64,000 nt of DNA from Lawsonibacter faecis (GTDB lineage Bacteria; Bacillota; Clostridia; Oscillospirales; Oscillospiraceae): positions 62,001-126,000 of the forward strand of contig NZ_JACOPQ010000008.1 in NCBI RefSeq assembly GCF_014287675.1. Direction: 5' to 3'. The notes under the pieces are model-generated. The model made no database searches and was not told the DNA's origin. It saw nothing but the letters and a program-made list of their open reading frames with translations. Made by a program: the position numbers and the translations under genes. How positions within the stretch are numbered: the first letter of the stretch is position 1; each line of letters begins with the position of its first letter. Shown here in pieces: positions 1-7,961 of this stretch.

Positions 1-398
1 TGCTCAACCGTTCCAAAACTCAGCGCCGCCAGATCCTGCGCCGGTTCGGAGACATAATCAACGCCCTCATAGGGTACGCCGAGCGTTGCCTCGTAAGCGT
101 CGCCCAAACCCACATGCCAAAAATCCCCGCTCACCTCGCGCCATGGCATCGTCATGGCCCATTGCGCATCATACGCCCAGGCTTTCTTGATGCTTTCTAT
201 TTCCTCCGGCGACAATTTGGGCGCAGCGTCCGGGGACGCGGAAGGCTCGGGGCCTGGGGTCGCCGCAGGAGGAGCGGGGGGCGTCGTGACCGGCGGCGGA
301 GCTGTTGGGGCAGACGGCTGCGCCGGCTGGGGCGCGCAGGCTGTCAGCATCAGCAGACATACACACAGCAGCAGCGGCAGACGACCTTTTCTTTTCAT
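1..398 (-). CDS. Putative lipoprotein, partial at the window edge
   Basis: Reading the minus strand from the ATG at 398 gives a basic start (MKRKGR), a hydrophobic run and a lipobox LTAC near residues 19-22, followed by a long Pro/Ala/Thr-rich linker of about 45 residues and then a folded-looking part with a WAYDAQWAM...WREVSGDFWHVGLGDAYEA pattern. This is the layout of an exported, lipid-anchored protein with a flexible stalk. The gene runs off the left end of the window, so its C-terminus and true domain are not seen. A modest GAG-rich ribosome site lies just upstream of 398. I do not recognise the family. Confidence 0.7.
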   Translation of the reverse strand, partial: MKRKGRLPLLLCVCLLMLTACAPQPAQPSAPTAPPPVTTPPAPPAATPGPEPSASPDAAPKLSPEEIESIKKAWAYDAQWAMTMPWREVSGDFWHVGLGDAYEATLGVPYEGVDYVSEPAQDLAALSFGTVE

Positions 399-877
399 AT
401 AATACGCCTCATTCCATATTAAGCAATTCACATCAAATATGAGCAGTCCCTTGCGCGCCTTTCCCGCCGATTGCGTAACCGTCTAACAAGGCGCGCTTGA
501 CTCATCCTGAACGCGAGGTTGAACGTTACGCAAACTCAACAAGGTTTGCTAAACGCTCTGGAACTTTATTTTTACTGCTTAATTCAAAATCACCATAGGG
601 CGTGACAAGGGTATTAGGCGCCAAAGCATCAAAAAACGGCTGTTCCAAGTTCTTTAATCTGGGGAAAATTCAATGTACACAAGGGATTTCACAGTCCGGG
701 GCTTTTTGACACAGCAAATTCAAATACCACTATTGATATACTAACACACCGCACTGTTCTTCTCAAGTCCGTCCGCCGCCCTCGCCTATCCCCCCGGGGC
801 GCCTCCGGTCTCCCTTGAAAAACGGCGCTTTTCATAGTAGAATGGTTAAAAATCATCATGGAAACGGAGCTGTCGTA
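399..877. other. Intergenic region with a possible gene fragment and inverted repeats
   Basis: No intact gene. On the minus strand 526-669 holds a short open stretch (IFPRLKNLEQPFFDALAPNT... ending in ERLANLVEFA and a stop) that reads like the C-terminal end of a former protein, without a start or ribosome site. Inverted repeats are present: TTGCGTAAC (about 470-478) with GTTACGCAA (about 524-532), and GCGCGCCTT with AAGGCGCGC nested around them. This could be a decayed element; no family was recognised. A TTGACA at 706-711 has no well-spaced -10, so no promoter is called. Confidence 0.3.
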
Positions 878-3055
878 ATGCAGGAAACGCCGCAAACCGC
901 GCCGCCGGCGCGCTTTTATGAAAAGCACGGGGCGCTCTGCCTCGCCCTGGCGGCGGCCGTCCTTATGGGACTGGTCCTCTTCGCCGGGGACGGAGTCGGC
1001 CTCTCCAACAACGGGGACTACGGCCGGGTGATGTCCACCAACTCCCTGACCTACGCCGATTCCACCGGCTCCTTCGTCTATGAGGACACCTTTCGCATGG
1101 TCTTCGAGGGCCCCTCCGCGGTGGGCAAGCTCTGCCGCCTCCTCTTCTCCCTGGAGAACACCGGGGCCTACCCCTCCGTCCACCTGGTCTTCGTCCGGGC
1201 CTCCCTGGCGGGGAACCTGGCGCTCAACCTGCTGACGGGCCGCCCGCTGGATACCTACCATATCCAGGTGCTGGGCCTCATCTATCTCCTGTGCTATGCC
1301 GGCCTGCTCTTCCTCCTCTTCCGCTCCTTCCGGCTGCAAAGGCCCTGGATGGACCTGCTCGTCAAGCTGCTGATGGTGGCGGTCCTCTGCGACGAGGGGT
1401 ACATCGCCTACTTTAACTCCCTCTACAGCGAGAGCGTGCAAATACTGGGCCTGCTGGCCATGGCGGTCTTCGCCCTGCGGTGCCTCACGGGCCGGGGGCG
1501 GCTCGTGGTGAACGCCCCCCTCTTCTTCCTCTCCTGCGTGGTGTACGGCTGGAGCAAGTTCATCAACATCCCCGTGGCCGTTCTGTGCATTCTGGGCCTG
1601 GGGGCGGTGCTCCTCCTCCGCTCCGGCGGGCGGCGGCGGAGGTGGCTTGTCGTCAGCGGCGTGCTCTGCATCGCCGTTCTGGGCGCGGTCTATCTCTCCC
1701 TGCCCGGCTGGATGGACTACGAGACCAACTACAACTCCGTCTTTTACGGCGTGCTGAAGGATGCCTCCCCCGAACAGCGGGAGGAGTACCTCGCCGACCT
1801 GGGCCTTCCGGCGTACATGGTGGAGTACGCGGACTCCAACTACTATATGGACCGGGCGGCCTCCGCCCGGGAGAGCGCCGAGTTCCGCGCTGACTTCTCC
1901 CAGATCTCCAAGTTCGACCTTCTCTTCTTCTACCTGAGGCACCCCGGCCGCTTCCTCCAAAAGCTGGACGTGGCCATGGCCCACAGCGGGTTTATCCGGC
2001 CCTACTACCTCTCCAACCTGGACGCCGGCCACCCCCGGCTCACCTTCGCAAACCGCTTCGGCGGCTGGTCCTACGTCCGGGGGCAGCTCCCCTTCAACAC
2101 CTGGGCCTTCAGCGGCCTCGTCACGCTCGCCGGGTGCCTCTGCCTCTGGCGGCTGCTGAAGGGCGGCAGAGGGGACAAAAAGCGCGGGCTCCAGGCGGCC
2201 GTTCTGGTGCTCACCCTCCTGGGCTCCATGGCCTACCAGTTCCTCATGCCCATCGTCACCAACGGCGAGGGGGATCTGGCCAAGCATATGTTCGCCTTCG
2301 CCCAATTTATCGATCTGCTGCTCCTGCTCCTGCTGGTCCGGCTGGGGGCGGCGCTGTGCCGCATGAAGCGGCTCAAATACCCCACCCCCGTCCTGGCGGG
2401 CGGACTGGCCGCCGTGCTGTGCCTGGGCCTGCTGGTCCCCGCCGTGCTGGGCGCCGCCAGGACCGGCGAGACGGTGGTCCTGGGCAGCTGGGAGGGGACG
2501 CCCATCACCTGGCAGGTGGTCTCCCGCGGGGATGGGAGGGCCGCCCTTCTGGCCGACCGCCCCGTGGCCCTTCTCCCCTTTTCGGAGGGCGGCGGCGACG
2601 GCCTGGGCAGCAACCTCTGGTCGGACTCCTCCCTGCGCGCATGGCTCAACGGGGAATTTCTGGAGGAGGCCTTCACCGCCGACGAACGCGCCCTCCTCCT
2701 CAGCGTTGAACACCGGGTCCTCCTCTCGGGGGCCAACAAGGCCCTGGCGGACAGCGGCTATAACGACTTCTTCGCCTTCCACGTCCCGGCGTACAGCGAC
2801 CGGGGCACGGACGCCGCCCTGGCCGAGACGGTCTCCGACGCGGTGCGCCTGCCCGATATCGGCCTCATGGCGGATCTCTCCCGTTCCGGGCGGCTGGGCG
2901 GGGCCCCCTGCTGGATGGAGACCCCCTACTACAACAACGCCTCCATGCTCCGCATCCTGGGGAGCGACGGGTACTTCTATATGCACGACGCCGCCGACGC
3001 CTGGGGCGTGCGCCCTGTGATTGTGGTGGAGGAGGCCGCCCTCGCGCCCTCCTGA
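878..3055 (+). CDS. Polytopic membrane glycosyltransferase-like protein (WsfD-like) with C-terminal DUF6273-like domain
   Basis: About 725 residues. The start at 878 is chosen because GGAG lies at 865-868; an in-frame TTG at 815 has no ribosome site. The first ~530 residues carry about ten hydrophobic segments, with a short acidic motif SNNGDYGRVM after the first segment, as in GT-C-like hexose transferases of the WsfD type that act on surface glycans. Residues from about 530 (VVLGSWEGTPITWQVV...) to the end look like a DUF6273 domain, ending WGVRPVIVVE. Transferase function is inferred from topology and motif only; the soluble domain may bind glycan. It is a single-gene unit with its own terminator at 3071-3096. 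Confidence 0.5.
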   Translation: MQETPQTAPPARFYEKHGALCLALAAAVLMGLVLFAGDGVGLSNNGDYGRVMSTNSLTYADSTGSFVYEDTFRMVFEGPSAVGKLCRLLFSLENTGAYPSVHLVFVRASLAGNLALNLLTGRPLDTYHIQVLGLIYLLCYAGLLFLLFRSFRLQRPWMDLLVKLLMVAVLCDEGYIAYFNSLYSESVQILGLLAMAVFALRCLTGRGRLVVNAPLFFLSCVVYGWSKFINIPVAVLCILGLGAVLLLRSGGRRRRWLVVSGVLCIAVLGAVYLSLPGWMDYETNYNSVFYGVLKDASPEQREEYLADLGLPAYMVEYADSNYYMDRAASARESAEFRADFSQISKFDLLFFYLRHPGRFLQKLDVAMAHSGFIRPYYLSNLDAGHPRLTFANRFGGWSYVRGQLPFNTWAFSGLVTLAGCLCLWRLLKGGRGDKKRGLQAAVLVLTLLGSMAYQFLMPIVTNGEGDLAKHMFAFAQFIDLLLLLLLVRLGAALCRMKRLKYPTPVLAGGLAAVLCLGLLVPAVLGAARTGETVVLGSWEGTPITWQVVSRGDGRAALLADRPVALLPFSEGGGDGLGSNLWSDSSLRAWLNGEFLEEAFTADERALLLSVEHRVLLSGANKALADSGYNDFFAFHVPAYSDRGTDAALAETVSDAVRLPDIGLMADLSRSGRLGGAPCWMETPYYNNASMLRILGSDGYFYMHDAADAWGVRPVIVVEEAALAPS

Positions 3056-3070
3056 AGCCGCCGCCTGAAA

Positions 3071-3096
3071 ACGGCCCGCTGTGCGGGCCGTTTTTT
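3071..3096 (+). terminator. Rho-independent terminator after the WsfD-like gene
   Basis: A 9-bp GC-rich stem (ACGGCCCGC, 3071-3079, with its complement at 3083-3091), a 3-nt loop and a run of T at 3091-3096. Confidence 0.85.
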
Positions 3097-3097
3097 C

Positions 3098-3125
3098 TGC
3101 CACCTTTTTTCGGCTGAGCCGTATA
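3098..3125 (+). promoter_or_regulatory. ECF-type promoter of sigma/anti-sigma operon 1
   Basis: TGCCAC at 3098-3103, a 16-base spacer with a T-run, then CGTATA at 3120-3125. The arrangement resembles the SigW-type ECF consensus (TGAAAC, N16, CGTA). The same block, including the downstream stretch TAGAAGCGCTTCGA, recurs before operon 3 at 7330-7357 and in weaker form before operon 2, so autoregulation by the downstream sigma factors is likely. Confidence 0.55.
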
Positions 3126-3159
3126 TACCGGTAGAAGCGCTTCGAGAGGGGGGCCGCCC

Positions 3160-3702
3160 GTGGACGAAAAAAAGCTGATACAGCGCCTGCAAAAGCGCAG
3201 CCGTGCCGCACTGGAGCAGGCCATCGAGCAGTATACGCCCTATGTGAGCACGGTGGTGTGGCGGACGGCGGGGAGCGCCGCCGCCCGGGAGGACCTGGAG
3301 GAGGCGGTCTCCGACGTGTTTCTGGCCCTCTGGACCCACGCGGGGGAGCTGGACCCTGAAAAGGGCCTGCGGCCCTGGCTGGGGACGGTCGCCCGGAACA
3401 AGGCCGTGGACCGCCTGCGCCGTGCAGGGGCGTCCCTGCCCCTCCCGGAGGAGGCGCCCGCCCCCGGCCCCGGCCCCCAGGAGGCGGCGGAGCGGATGGA
3501 ACAGGCGGAGGTACTCTGGCGGGCGGTGGAGGCCCTGGGCGAGCCGGACAGCGCCCTCTTTCTCCGCCACTACTGGTACGGCGAGAAGCTGGGGGACGCG
3601 GCCCGCGCCCTGGGCCTGAGCACCGTGGCGGCCAAGACCCGCCTCTCACGGGGCCGGAAGAAGCTCAAGGACATTTTGACGAGAGGAGGGGAGCGGATAT
3701 GA
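3160..3702 (+). CDS. ECF-family RNA polymerase sigma factor (paralogue 1)
   Basis: 180 residues from a GTG start behind a G-rich ribosome site. Region 2 is seen at about residues 15-90 (AREDLEEAVSDVFLALW, RPWLGTVARNKAVDRLR) and region 4 at about 115-175 (LRHYWYGEKLGDAARALGLSTVAAKTRLSRGRKKL), the usual two-domain ECF layout. The stop overlaps the start of the anti-sigma gene (ATGA, 3699-3702), so the pair is translationally coupled. It is closely similar to the sigma factors at 5275 and 7407, apparently through local duplication. Confidence 0.93.
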   Translation: MDEKKLIQRLQKRSRAALEQAIEQYTPYVSTVVWRTAGSAAAREDLEEAVSDVFLALWTHAGELDPEKGLRPWLGTVARNKAVDRLRRAGASLPLPEEAPAPGPGPQEAAERMEQAEVLWRAVEALGEPDSALFLRHYWYGEKLGDAARALGLSTVAAKTRLSRGRKKLKDILTRGGERI

Positions 3703-5117
3703 GCACACAGTTGAGCGCCCTCTGGGACGAGCTGGATCTGGGCGGCGGATGCCCCCTGCCCGACGCGGCGGCGGTCAAGCGCAGGGTAAACGCCGCCCTC
3801 AACGCCGACCCCTCGGAAAGGAAGCTGTATATGAGACAGAAAATCCGGTTTGCGGCAATCCTCATCGCCGCGGTCACGGCCCTCGCGGGCACCGCCCTGG
3901 CGGTGGGGAGCAACTGGGACGCGGTGGTGAAGGCCCTGGGGGCCTACGCGCCCTACGCCCAGGAGGTGACGGGGGTCTCCGTCACGGACCGGGGCGTCAA
4001 GGTCACGGTGGAGGCCGTGCTGGCCGACGAGGGCAGGGCCGTCGCCTACGTCTCGGTGGCCGACCTCACCGGCGACCGGCTGGACGAAAACACCGTCCTC
4101 AACGGGAAGTCTGCCGCGAAATGCATCAGTTACGACCCAGACTCCCGTACCGCCCTGTTCGCCATTACCGTCCGGGAGCAAAACTACAATGAGGACGACA
4201 CCATTACACTGAGCATCAGCAGCATCCAGCCCGGCACGCAGGAGCTCTACGGCCTGGGCTTCCCCCAGCAGCTGCTGACCGACCGGACGCTGGAGACCCG
4301 GACGCTGCCCGCCGGCGAATTCGAGCGCGGCGGCCGGCAGGATGACGCCCCCGCCGTGGTGCTCCTCCCGGACCAGACTCCCGCCCCCCTGGAGGGGACC
4401 GACCTTGTGTGGGTCTCCTCTGCGGGCTTTGACAAGGAGGGCGTCTTCCACATACTATATGAGATGGCCGAGGGCGTAAATTGTTACCTGTGGCCCTACT
4501 TCCAGACCATCGAGTTTGACGACAGGGAGAGTCCAAGCTCCTATTTCTTTTCTGAGGTCCGGTTCGGCGGCGGAAAATATATCGACATTAGCTATCCGGC
4601 TTACAGCGACGACTATGGAAACAACGATCCCGCCCTCGTCACCCGGGAGAATGTCTCCCACCTGACTCTTACCGACGCCCAGACCATCCTCTATACCCGG
4701 CCCGAGATTGCGGGCGACTGGTCGGTTTCCTTCTCAACCGGCGCCCTGCCCCAGCGGACCCTCGCCGTCGAGGACACTCTGAGCGGGATGCACCTCACCG
4801 CCTGGACCCTCTCCCCCATGACCGTGCGCCTCGCCGTGGACAGCAGCGGCGGAACCCCCGCCTATTATCCCCTCAGCCTCCATCTGGCCGACGGGACCAC
4901 CGTCTCCGTTCCCCACCGCGGCCTCATCGAGATGAAGGAGCCCTCCGCCATCTCAACCGACGGCAGGCACCGCTACGATTTCGTGATCACCTGGACCCTG
5001 GACGCCCCCATCGACCCGGAGCAGGTGACCGGCGTCTCCCTGGGCTACCGGATGTACCCCGTGGACGGCACATCCGCCGGGCCGGGGTATTGGCTGGACA
5101 AGCTGCCGGGGGAGTAG
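3699..5117 (+). CDS. Membrane anti-sigma factor-like protein (DUF4179/DUF5643-like), paralogue 1
   Basis: 472 residues. A soluble N-terminal segment of about 45 residues would face the cytoplasm and could bind the sigma factor; one transmembrane segment follows (about 49-70, RFAAILIAAVTALAGTALAV); the remaining ~400 residues would be extracellular. The motif MRQKIRFAA just before the membrane segment is shared by all three paralogues. The ectodomain begins NWDAVVKALGAYAPYAQEVTGVSV and ends IDPEQVTGVSLGYRMYPV, patterns I associate with DUF4179 and DUF5643 of sigma-linked membrane proteins. The anti-sigma role is inferred from operon position and topology. The signal sensed is unknown. Confidence 0.7.
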   Translation: MSTQLSALWDELDLGGGCPLPDAAAVKRRVNAALNADPSERKLYMRQKIRFAAILIAAVTALAGTALAVGSNWDAVVKALGAYAPYAQEVTGVSVTDRGVKVTVEAVLADEGRAVAYVSVADLTGDRLDENTVLNGKSAAKCISYDPDSRTALFAITVREQNYNEDDTITLSISSIQPGTQELYGLGFPQQLLTDRTLETRTLPAGEFERGGRQDDAPAVVLLPDQTPAPLEGTDLVWVSSAGFDKEGVFHILYEMAEGVNCYLWPYFQTIEFDDRESPSSYFFSEVRFGGGKYIDISYPAYSDDYGNNDPALVTRENVSHLTLTDAQTILYTRPEIAGDWSVSFSTGALPQRTLAVEDTLSGMHLTAWTLSPMTVRLAVDSSGGTPAYYPLSLHLADGTTVSVPHRGLIEMKEPSAISTDGRHRYDFVITWTLDAPIDPEQVTGVSLGYRMYPVDGTSAGPGYWLDKLPGE

Positions 5118-5140
5118 GACCCCGGCCCTCAAACCCGCTG

Positions 5141-5176
5141 ATTTGCGGCCCGGACCTCCGGGCCGCAAATTTTTTT
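5141..5176 (+). terminator. Rho-independent terminator after sigma operon 1
   Basis: A 13-bp perfect stem (5141-5153 with 5158-5170, core GCGGCCCGG), loop ACCT, then a T-run at 5171-5176. Confidence 0.9.
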
Positions 5177-5185
5177 GCCGGAATC

Positions 5186-5211
5186 TGAAACCCTTTCCGT
5201 TTTTTCGTGTA
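5186..5211 (+). promoter_or_regulatory. ECF-type promoter of sigma/anti-sigma operon 2
   Basis: TGAAAC at 5186-5191 and CGTGTA at 5206-5211. The -35 matches the SigW-like consensus better than in the other two copies, but the spacer is 14 instead of 16 bases. The downstream bases (TAGATAGAAACACATCGCG) are a diverged form of the block seen in operons 1 and 3. Confidence 0.45.
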
Positions 5212-5274
5212 TCCTTAGATAGAAACACATCGCGCGGTGGTTTCCGATATGGAAGAGAAGAGTGGTGAGGGCCG

Positions 5275-5829
5275 GTGGCGGACGACTCCAAGCTGATACG
5301 CCGGATGCGCAGGGGCAGCACAGCCGCCCTGGAGCAGCTGATCACGCGCTACACGGCCTATGTGAGCGCGGCGGCCTACCGCGTCCTGGGCCCCTCCGTC
5401 CCCAGGGAGGATCTGGAGGAGGTGGTGGCGGACGTGTTCGTGGCCCTCTGGCGCAGCGCCGCGGAACTGGACCCGGAGCGGGACTCCCTGCGTCCCTGGC
5501 TGGGCACGGTGGCGGCCAACAAGGCCAAGAACGTCCTGCGGTCCCTCTCGCCCACCCTGCCCCTCAGCGAGGACGCCGCCGCCCCGGACGACCCCGCCAG
5601 CCAGACGGAGCGGCGGGACGCGGCCCGGACCCTGTGGGAGGCGGTGGACGGTCTGGACGAGCCGGACCGCACCCTTTTTCTCCGCTACTACTACGAGGGC
5701 GACAAGCTGCGGGATGTCGCCGCCGCCCTGAATATGAACCTCTCCACCGCCAAGACCCGCCTGTTTCGCGGCAGGAAAGTCCTGGCCGCGCGGCTGGGCG
5801 GAGAGATGGGAGGGATGGCGCATGAATAG
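5275..5829 (+). CDS. ECF-family RNA polymerase sigma factor (paralogue 2)
   Basis: 184 residues, GTG start preceded by GGTGAGGG. Region 2 (PREDLEEVVADVFVALW, RPWLGTVAANKAKNVLR) and region 4 (YYYEGDKLRDVAAALNMNLSTAKTRLFRGRKVL) are intact. It is the most diverged of the three ECF paralogues, and its promoter is also the most diverged, which suggests partly independent control. It overlaps the following anti-sigma gene by 8 bases. Confidence 0.92.
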   Translation: MADDSKLIRRMRRGSTAALEQLITRYTAYVSAAAYRVLGPSVPREDLEEVVADVFVALWRSAAELDPERDSLRPWLGTVAANKAKNVLRSLSPTLPLSEDAAAPDDPASQTERRDAARTLWEAVDGLDEPDRTLFLRYYYEGDKLRDVAAALNMNLSTAKTRLFRGRKVLAARLGGEMGGMAHE

Positions 5830-7201
5830 AAGACTGGACCGGCTGAGCCGGGACCTGGGCCTGCCCCCCGCCCCGCCCCCCTTCCCGGCGGACGCGGAGG
5901 AGGTCTGCCGCGGGGTACGCGCCGCCCTGACGGCCCACGAGAGAGAAAGGAAGCTCTATATGAGACAAAAACTGCGTTTCGCGGCGGTACTCGCCGCAGT
6001 GCTCATCGCCCTTTGCGGTACCGCCCTGGCGGTGGGGAGCAACTGGGACGTGCTCCACGCCTGGTTCGAGGGGGACACCTCCCCCGCCGACTCCCTGGTG
6101 GACCGCGAGGTCCGCTCGGTCAGTGACAAGAACTATACCTTTACAGTGGACAGCTCGGTCTCCGACGGGCAGACCGCCTTCCTGCTCATCCGTGTCGACG
6201 CCCTCAGCGAGGCGGGCAAAGCCCGGCTCTTCGCGCCGGACTTTGAGGGCATCGACACCTTCAGCATCTACCCCCTGGTGGAGGAGCCGGAGACCGGCGA
6301 TCTGGTCCACCCCAGCAGCAGCTCCACCGGGATGCGGGAGATGAAGGAGGTCCGCACCGAGACCTCCCGCACCTGGCGGGTGGACGTGAGCCTCCCCAAG
6401 ACGGAAAAAGCCGTGGCCATCCACGCCCGCCTGGGCTACATGGACAAGGGGCTGTCGGTAGAGGTCCCCCTCGCCCCCGCCGAGGCGATTGAGGTCGCCA
6501 TCGGGGCCACGGGCCGGGGCTACCCAAACCTGCATAACACCTACGGCAGCTCCGCCACCCTGGAGCGGGCCGTGGTCAGTCCCTTCACCCTGGCGCTGGA
6601 CATCTCCTGGCCCGAGGACCAGGATGATCCCCCCATCCTGCCCGTGGTCTTCCGCATGACGGACGGCACCCTGCGCAGCTTCTGTCAGCTCACCGACGGG
6701 ATCTCCCGGGGCGGCGGCTGGTCGGGCAGCGTCAGGCGCAGCACCTTTACCTACAATTTCCGGGAGGTGCAGGACCTCAAGACCCTCTCCGGCATCGTGG
6801 TCTGGGGGAAGGAGTACCCTCTGGACGGCGGCGCGCCCAGGGACGTGGAGGTGGACGAGCACCTGCTCCCCTTTATGATCTCCCTCATGCCCGGCCTCAG
6901 CGACGACAACCCCAACTCCATGTCAGTCCGGGAGCTCTGCGACGGTCTGGGGGCCTCCTGCGTGTGGGACAACGCCGCCAAAACCGCCACCCTTACCTAC
7001 CGGGACAGCACCGTGGTCCTGACCTGGGGCAGCAAGACCGCCCTGGTGGACGGCGAGGCCGTCGAGCTGCGCAACGCCCCCGACGCAAGGGACGGCAAGC
7101 TCTGCTACGACGGCTCCATCCACGATCTGTGGAACCTCTACACGCTCGCCCCCTTCAACGAGGACCGCACCGACCGCATCGGCTTTTTGGTGATCCCCTG
7201 A
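5822..7201 (+). CDS. Membrane anti-sigma factor-like protein, paralogue 2, with a C-terminal copper-amine-oxidase-N-like domain
   Basis: 459 residues. The N-terminal cytoplasmic segment, MRQKLRFAA motif and single membrane segment (about 47-68) match paralogue 1. The ectodomain differs: after a middle part with WPEDQDDPPILPVVFRMTDGTLRSF, residues of about 360-435 (SVRELCDGLGASCVWDNAAKTATLTY...LVDGEAVELRNAP) look like the stalk-type copper amine oxidase N-terminal domain common in Clostridia surface proteins. The DUF5643-like end of its two siblings is missing, so the sensory part has been exchanged. Role inferred from operon position. Confidence 0.65.
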   Translation: MNRRLDRLSRDLGLPPAPPPFPADAEEVCRGVRAALTAHERERKLYMRQKLRFAAVLAAVLIALCGTALAVGSNWDVLHAWFEGDTSPADSLVDREVRSVSDKNYTFTVDSSVSDGQTAFLLIRVDALSEAGKARLFAPDFEGIDTFSIYPLVEEPETGDLVHPSSSSTGMREMKEVRTETSRTWRVDVSLPKTEKAVAIHARLGYMDKGLSVEVPLAPAEAIEVAIGATGRGYPNLHNTYGSSATLERAVVSPFTLALDISWPEDQDDPPILPVVFRMTDGTLRSFCQLTDGISRGGGWSGSVRRSTFTYNFREVQDLKTLSGIVVWGKEYPLDGGAPRDVEVDEHLLPFMISLMPGLSDDNPNSMSVRELCDGLGASCVWDNAAKTATLTYRDSTVVLTWGSKTALVDGEAVELRNAPDARDGKLCYDGSIHDLWNLYTLAPFNEDRTDRIGFLVIP

Positions 7202-7214
7202 GCAGAGCCCTCTT

Positions 7215-7266
7215 GCCTCCCTTGGTAAGGGAGGCACCCCAGTGCGCACACTGGGGCGGAGGGATT
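7215..7266. repeat. Double-hairpin palindromic repeat element
   Basis: Two adjacent hairpins: a 9-bp stem (7215-7223 with 7227-7235, loop GGT) and an 8-bp stem (7237-7244 with 7249-7256, loop CGCA), followed by CGGAGGGATT. From memory, this GCCTCCCTT...AAGGGAGGC / GGAGGGATT layout is a dispersed repeat in gut Oscillospiraceae genomes; only one copy is seen in this window. Confidence 0.5.
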
Positions 7267-7285
7267 TCCCCCGTCCCAGTAAAAA

Positions 7286-7322
7286 CCCGCGCGCCCATTC
7301 CGGGCGCGCGGGAACTTTTTTT
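7286..7322 (+). terminator. Rho-independent terminator after sigma operon 2
   Basis: An 11-bp stem (CCCGCGCGCCC at 7286-7296 with 7302-7312), 5-nt loop, then a T-run at 7316-7322. Confidence 0.88.
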
Positions 7323-7329
7323 CCGCCAA

Positions 7330-7357
7330 TGTCACACTTTTCCCGTTCCATCGTATA
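7330..7357 (+). promoter_or_regulatory. ECF-type promoter of sigma/anti-sigma operon 3
   Basis: TGTCAC at 7330-7335, 16-base spacer including CTTTTCCC, CGTATA at 7352-7357. The downstream TGATAGAAGCGCTTCGA is nearly identical to the same position in operon 1. Confidence 0.55.
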
Positions 7358-7406
7358 TCCTGATAGAAGCGCTTCGACAGACCTGACAAAAAAGGGGGTG
7401 CGGCCC

Positions 7407-7961
7407 ATGGAGGAGAAAAAGCTGGTCGAGCGGCTGCAAAAGCGCAGCCGCTCCGCGCTGGAGCGCGCCATCGACCGGTATACGCCCTACGTGGGGGTGA
7501 CGGTCTGGCGGGTCCTGGGCGGCACGGCCAGCCGGGAGGATTTGGAGGAGGTGGTCTCCGACGTGTTCCTCTCCCTCTGGCTCCACGCCGGCGAGCTGGA
7601 CGCGGACCAGGGTCTGCGGCCCTGGCTGGGGACGGTGGCCCGGAACAGGGCCATCGACCGCCTGCGCGCCCGCCCCGCGCCCCTGCCCCTCTCGGAGGCC
7701 GACGCCGCCCCCGGCCCAAGCCCGGAGGAGGCCGCCTGCGACCGGGACCAGGCGGAGCAGCTCTGGCGTGCGGTGGAGGCCCTGGGCGAGCCGGATACCA
7801 CCCTCTTTCTCCGCTACTACTACTATGGCGACAAGCTGGGCGACATCGCCGCCGCCCTGGGCCTCAAGCTGCCCGCCGCCCGTGCGCGGCTCTCCCGGGG
7901 CCGCAAAAAGCTGAAATTACTATTGACGGAAGGAGGGGACGCGCTATGGACGCAAGGATGA
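7407..7961 (+). CDS. ECF-family RNA polymerase sigma factor (paralogue 3)
   Basis: 184 residues from the ATG at 7407, which follows a GGGGGTG ribosome site at 7394-7400; the open frame extends upstream to 7242 but that part crosses the terminator and promoter and is not coding. Region 2 (SREDLEEVVSDVFLSLW, RPWLGTVARNRAIDRLR) and region 4 (RYYYYGDKLGDIAAALGLKLPAARARLSRGRKKLKLL) are present. It is very similar to paralogue 1. The end overlaps the anti-sigma gene by 16 bases. Confidence 0.93.
   Translation: MEEKKLVERLQKRSRSALERAIDRYTPYVGVTVWRVLGGTASREDLEEVVSDVFLSLWLHAGELDADQGLRPWLGTVARNRAIDRLRARPAPLPLSEADAAPGPSPEEAACDRDQAEQLWRAVEALGEPDTTLFLRYYYYGDKLGDIAAALGLKLPAARARLSRGRKKLKLLLTEGGDALWTQG

Noticed and set aside
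689..3649. A 986-codon minus-strand open frame
   Set aside because: It is antisense to the membrane glycosyltransferase-like gene and the first sigma gene; its Pro/Arg/Gly-rich product is a GC-rich shadow.
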